A stretch of DNA of 64,000 nt from an uncultured Bacteroides sp. (GTDB taxonomy: Bacteria; Bacteroidota; Bacteroidia; Bacteroidales; Bacteroidaceae): assembly GCA_900766195.1 (NCBI GenBank), contig CAAFUN010000006.1, forward strand, positions 158,627-222,626, in the 5' to 3' direction. The notes under the pieces are model-generated. The model had not been told where the DNA came from and ran no database searches. It saw nothing but the letters and a program-made list of their open reading frames with translations. A program made the position numbers and the translations under genes. Positions 62,564 through 64,000 of the stretch are shown here, one piece after another (position 1 is the stretch's first letter; each line of letters begins with the position of its first letter).

Positions 62564-63778
62564 ATGAAAGAAGAATTCAATTTTGAAAGTATCAAGAACA
62601 AAGCCTTAGAGCAACTAAAATCGGGCAAGTCTTTATTAGGCAAGGACGGTGCCTTTGCTCCTTTGTTGGAAAGCATCCTCAATGCTGCCTTGGAAGGTGA
62701 GATGGATGCTCACATGGATGAGAAAGAACGTTCCGGTGGTAACCGTCGTAATGGCTATACTTCCAAACAGGTTCAGACTCCTCTTGGAGAAGTAACTGTC
62801 CACACGCCCCGCGACCGGGAGTCAACCTTTGAGCCTGAGTTTATAAGAAAGCGTGAGCGTATTTTGGCTGATGGCGTTGCCGACCGCATAATCGGCTTAT
62901 ACGCTTTGGGCAATAGCACCCGTGAAATCAGTGACTGGATGGAAGAGAATTTAGGTAATCGAGTCTCTGCAGAGACGATAAGCTCTATCACCGATCGAGT
63001 TCTCCCTGAAATACAGTCCTGGCGAAGTCGCCCATTGGAAAATGTGTATGCGATCGTTTGGATGGATGCCATTCATTACAAGGTAATGGACGAAAAGAAT
63101 CGCCCTGTTACACGAGCTATTTATAATATCATCGGCATCAGCCCTGATGGGTATAAAGATTTGTTGGGTATGTATATCTCTAAAAGCGAGGGAGCCAATT
63201 TTTGGTTGTCTTGTCTCTCTGATATACAGACTCGTGGTGTGAAAGACATTCTGATTGCCTGTACGGATAATCTGACAGGCTTTTCAGATGCCATCAAAAG
63301 TGTTTTTCCGGAAACCACAGTTCAGACTTGCATTGTTCATCAAATACGCAATTCCATCAAGTATGTGGCCAGTAAAAACCAAAAGACATTTATGAAAGAC
63401 CTTAAATTGGTTTATCAGGCTGTAAGCAAGGAGCAAGCGGAGGTTGAGTTGGATAATTTAGAACGTAAATGGGGAGAAGATTATCCTATCGTTATCAAGT
63501 CTTGGAGAGAGAACTGGGATAAACTCTCTGCTTACTTCCGGTACTCAGATAGCATTAGAAAGATGATTTATACCACCAACACCGTAGAAGGCTATCATCG
63601 ACAAATTAGAAAAGTAACCAAAAACAAAGGTGTATTTACCAACGATACTGCTTTAGAGAAATTAGTCTATCTGGCCTATCGGAATATACGCAAAAAGTGG
63701 ACGATGCCTTTGGCTAACTGGGGAAAGACTGCCCAACAACTGGCTATATTATATCCGGATAGGTTCAAATTATTTTAG
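62564..63778 (+). CDS. IS256-family transposase
   Basis: A 404-aa mutator-type (MULE) DDE transposase. The catalytic residues are in IVWMDAIHYKV (D), DILIACTDNLTGF (D) and YTTNTVEGYHRQIRK (E). The N-terminal EGEMDAHMDEKERSGGNRRN and the HTH region REISDWMEENLGNRVSAETI are typical. Length is normal and there is no frameshift. Confidence 0.96.
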   Translation: MKEEFNFESIKNKALEQLKSGKSLLGKDGAFAPLLESILNAALEGEMDAHMDEKERSGGNRRNGYTSKQVQTPLGEVTVHTPRDRESTFEPEFIRKRERILADGVADRIIGLYALGNSTREISDWMEENLGNRVSAETISSITDRVLPEIQSWRSRPLENVYAIVWMDAIHYKVMDEKNRPVTRAIYNIIGISPDGYKDLLGMYISKSEGANFWLSCLSDIQTRGVKDILIACTDNLTGFSDAIKSVFPETTVQTCIVHQIRNSIKYVASKNQKTFMKDLKLVYQAVSKEQAEVELDNLERKWGEDYPIVIKSWRENWDKLSAYFRYSDSIRKMIYTTNTVEGYHRQIRKVTKNKGVFTNDTALEKLVYLAYRNIRKKWTMPLANWGKTAQQLAILYPDRFKLF

Positions 63779-63858
63779 GAAAAACAAGCTATATCCACTT
63801 TATTTATTAGTTTTGTAAACCAACAAAACGATGGGGAGACTTTGTACCATTGAAAGCA

Positions 63859-63893
63859 AAAACGATTAGGGGATCGACCCCTAACCGTTTTTA
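63859..63893 (+). terminator. Terminator at the end of the IS256 element
   Basis: AAAACGATTAGGGG pairs with CCCCTAACCGTTTT (63859-63872 with 63878-63891) with one mismatch, around an ATCGA loop, and a T run follows. It should end the transposase transcript before the right end. Confidence 0.75.
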
Positions 63894-64000
63894 CCAACAA
63901 AACTCAGGTTCCTCATTACCCATTAAGTGAAATGAATAAATGAAAAACCTGATATTTTAAAGTCAGAGAAGAACGCTGACACAGTTTAATTTACGCTCCC

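Larger units (their letters stand above)
62513..63987 (+). mobile_element. Complete IS256-family insertion sequence
   Basis: The ends AAACTGTGTCAG (62513-62524) and CTGACACAGTTT (63976-63987) are perfect 12-bp inverted repeats; the element is 1475 bp. AATTT flanks both ends (62508-62512 and 63988-63992) as a candidate target duplication, shorter than the 8-9 bp usual for IS256. A second near copy of the left end lies inverted at 62542-62559. The coding sequence is intact, so the element may be active. Confidence 0.88.

Noticed and set aside
1..64000. tRNA, rRNA or tmRNA genes
   Set aside because: None recognised on either strand by eye; a covariance search would be needed to exclude small RNAs.

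Overview
The window reads as chromosomal DNA of a gut-type Bacteroides (order Bacteroidales). The reasons are a SusC/SusD pair with a periplasmic-sensing regulator, promoters of the Bacteroides form TTTG-N18/19-TAnnTTTG, little Shine-Dalgarno signal, a bifunctional DAHP synthase/chorismate mutase, and BlaI/BlaR1 with TonB_C domains. Most genes are housekeeping. About 17.3-30.5 kb is a clear accessory island, and the right end carries a recent IS insertion.

Region 1 (1-12.7 kb, all minus strand) is a polysaccharide utilisation locus. In transcription order it holds a TPR/transmembrane/HTH regulator, SusC, SusD, a split LysO-like transporter pair, a GH2 beta-galactosidase and a GH63-like lipoprotein that runs off the window. 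Three TCTACAAA motifs lie upstream of susC and a fourth lies upstream of the regulator.

Region 2 (12.9-17.2 kb, plus) is an aromatic amino acid operon: pheA, an aminotransferase, DAHP synthase-chorismate mutase and tyrA. A Bacteroides-type promoter, a 28-codon Phe/Tyr-rich leader peptide and mutually exclusive antiterminator/terminator hairpins precede it. This is a classical ribosome-mediated attenuator. A 17-bp-stem hairpin ends the operon.

Region 3 (17.3-30.5 kb, minus) is an island built between IS982-like ends. The first cassette is a 52-aa ORF, an AddB-like nuclease, an AddA-like helicase-nuclease and a protein with an EVE/PUA-like domain followed by PD-(D/E)XK; the stop codon of this last gene lies inside an IS end. 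The second cassette is a PDDEXK_4 nuclease, a DEDDh exonuclease, a microbial-type PARG and a metallophosphoesterase. A truncated gene and a decayed IS982 element close the island. Both cassettes look like genome-defence or DNA-processing systems. I do not recognise either as a named system, and they are the main candidates for something undescribed.

Region 4 (30.5-45.2 kb) is core genome: palindromic tandem repeats, dnaG, folE, a SPOR protein, tpiA, a DoxX-like protein, DUF1599, an M23/LysM peptidase, recG, ispD, a DJ-1 protein, pdxJ, nadK, mdh and a coiled-coil membrane protein.

Region 5 (45.2-60.8 kb) has a TolC/HlyD/ABC-2 permease efflux operon without an ATPase, a 27-bp perfect inverted repeat, and blaI with blaR1 carrying two TonB_C domains. 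A minus-strand run follows (S8 protease, xseA, xseB, ilvE, DUF975, trmB, mrp), then a phosphate-porin-like protein on the plus strand.

Region 6 (60.9-64 kb) holds a lipoprotein nitroreductase and an RnfD-like gene interrupted by a complete IS256-family element with a 5-bp target repeat. No rRNA, tRNA or CRISPR array was seen.
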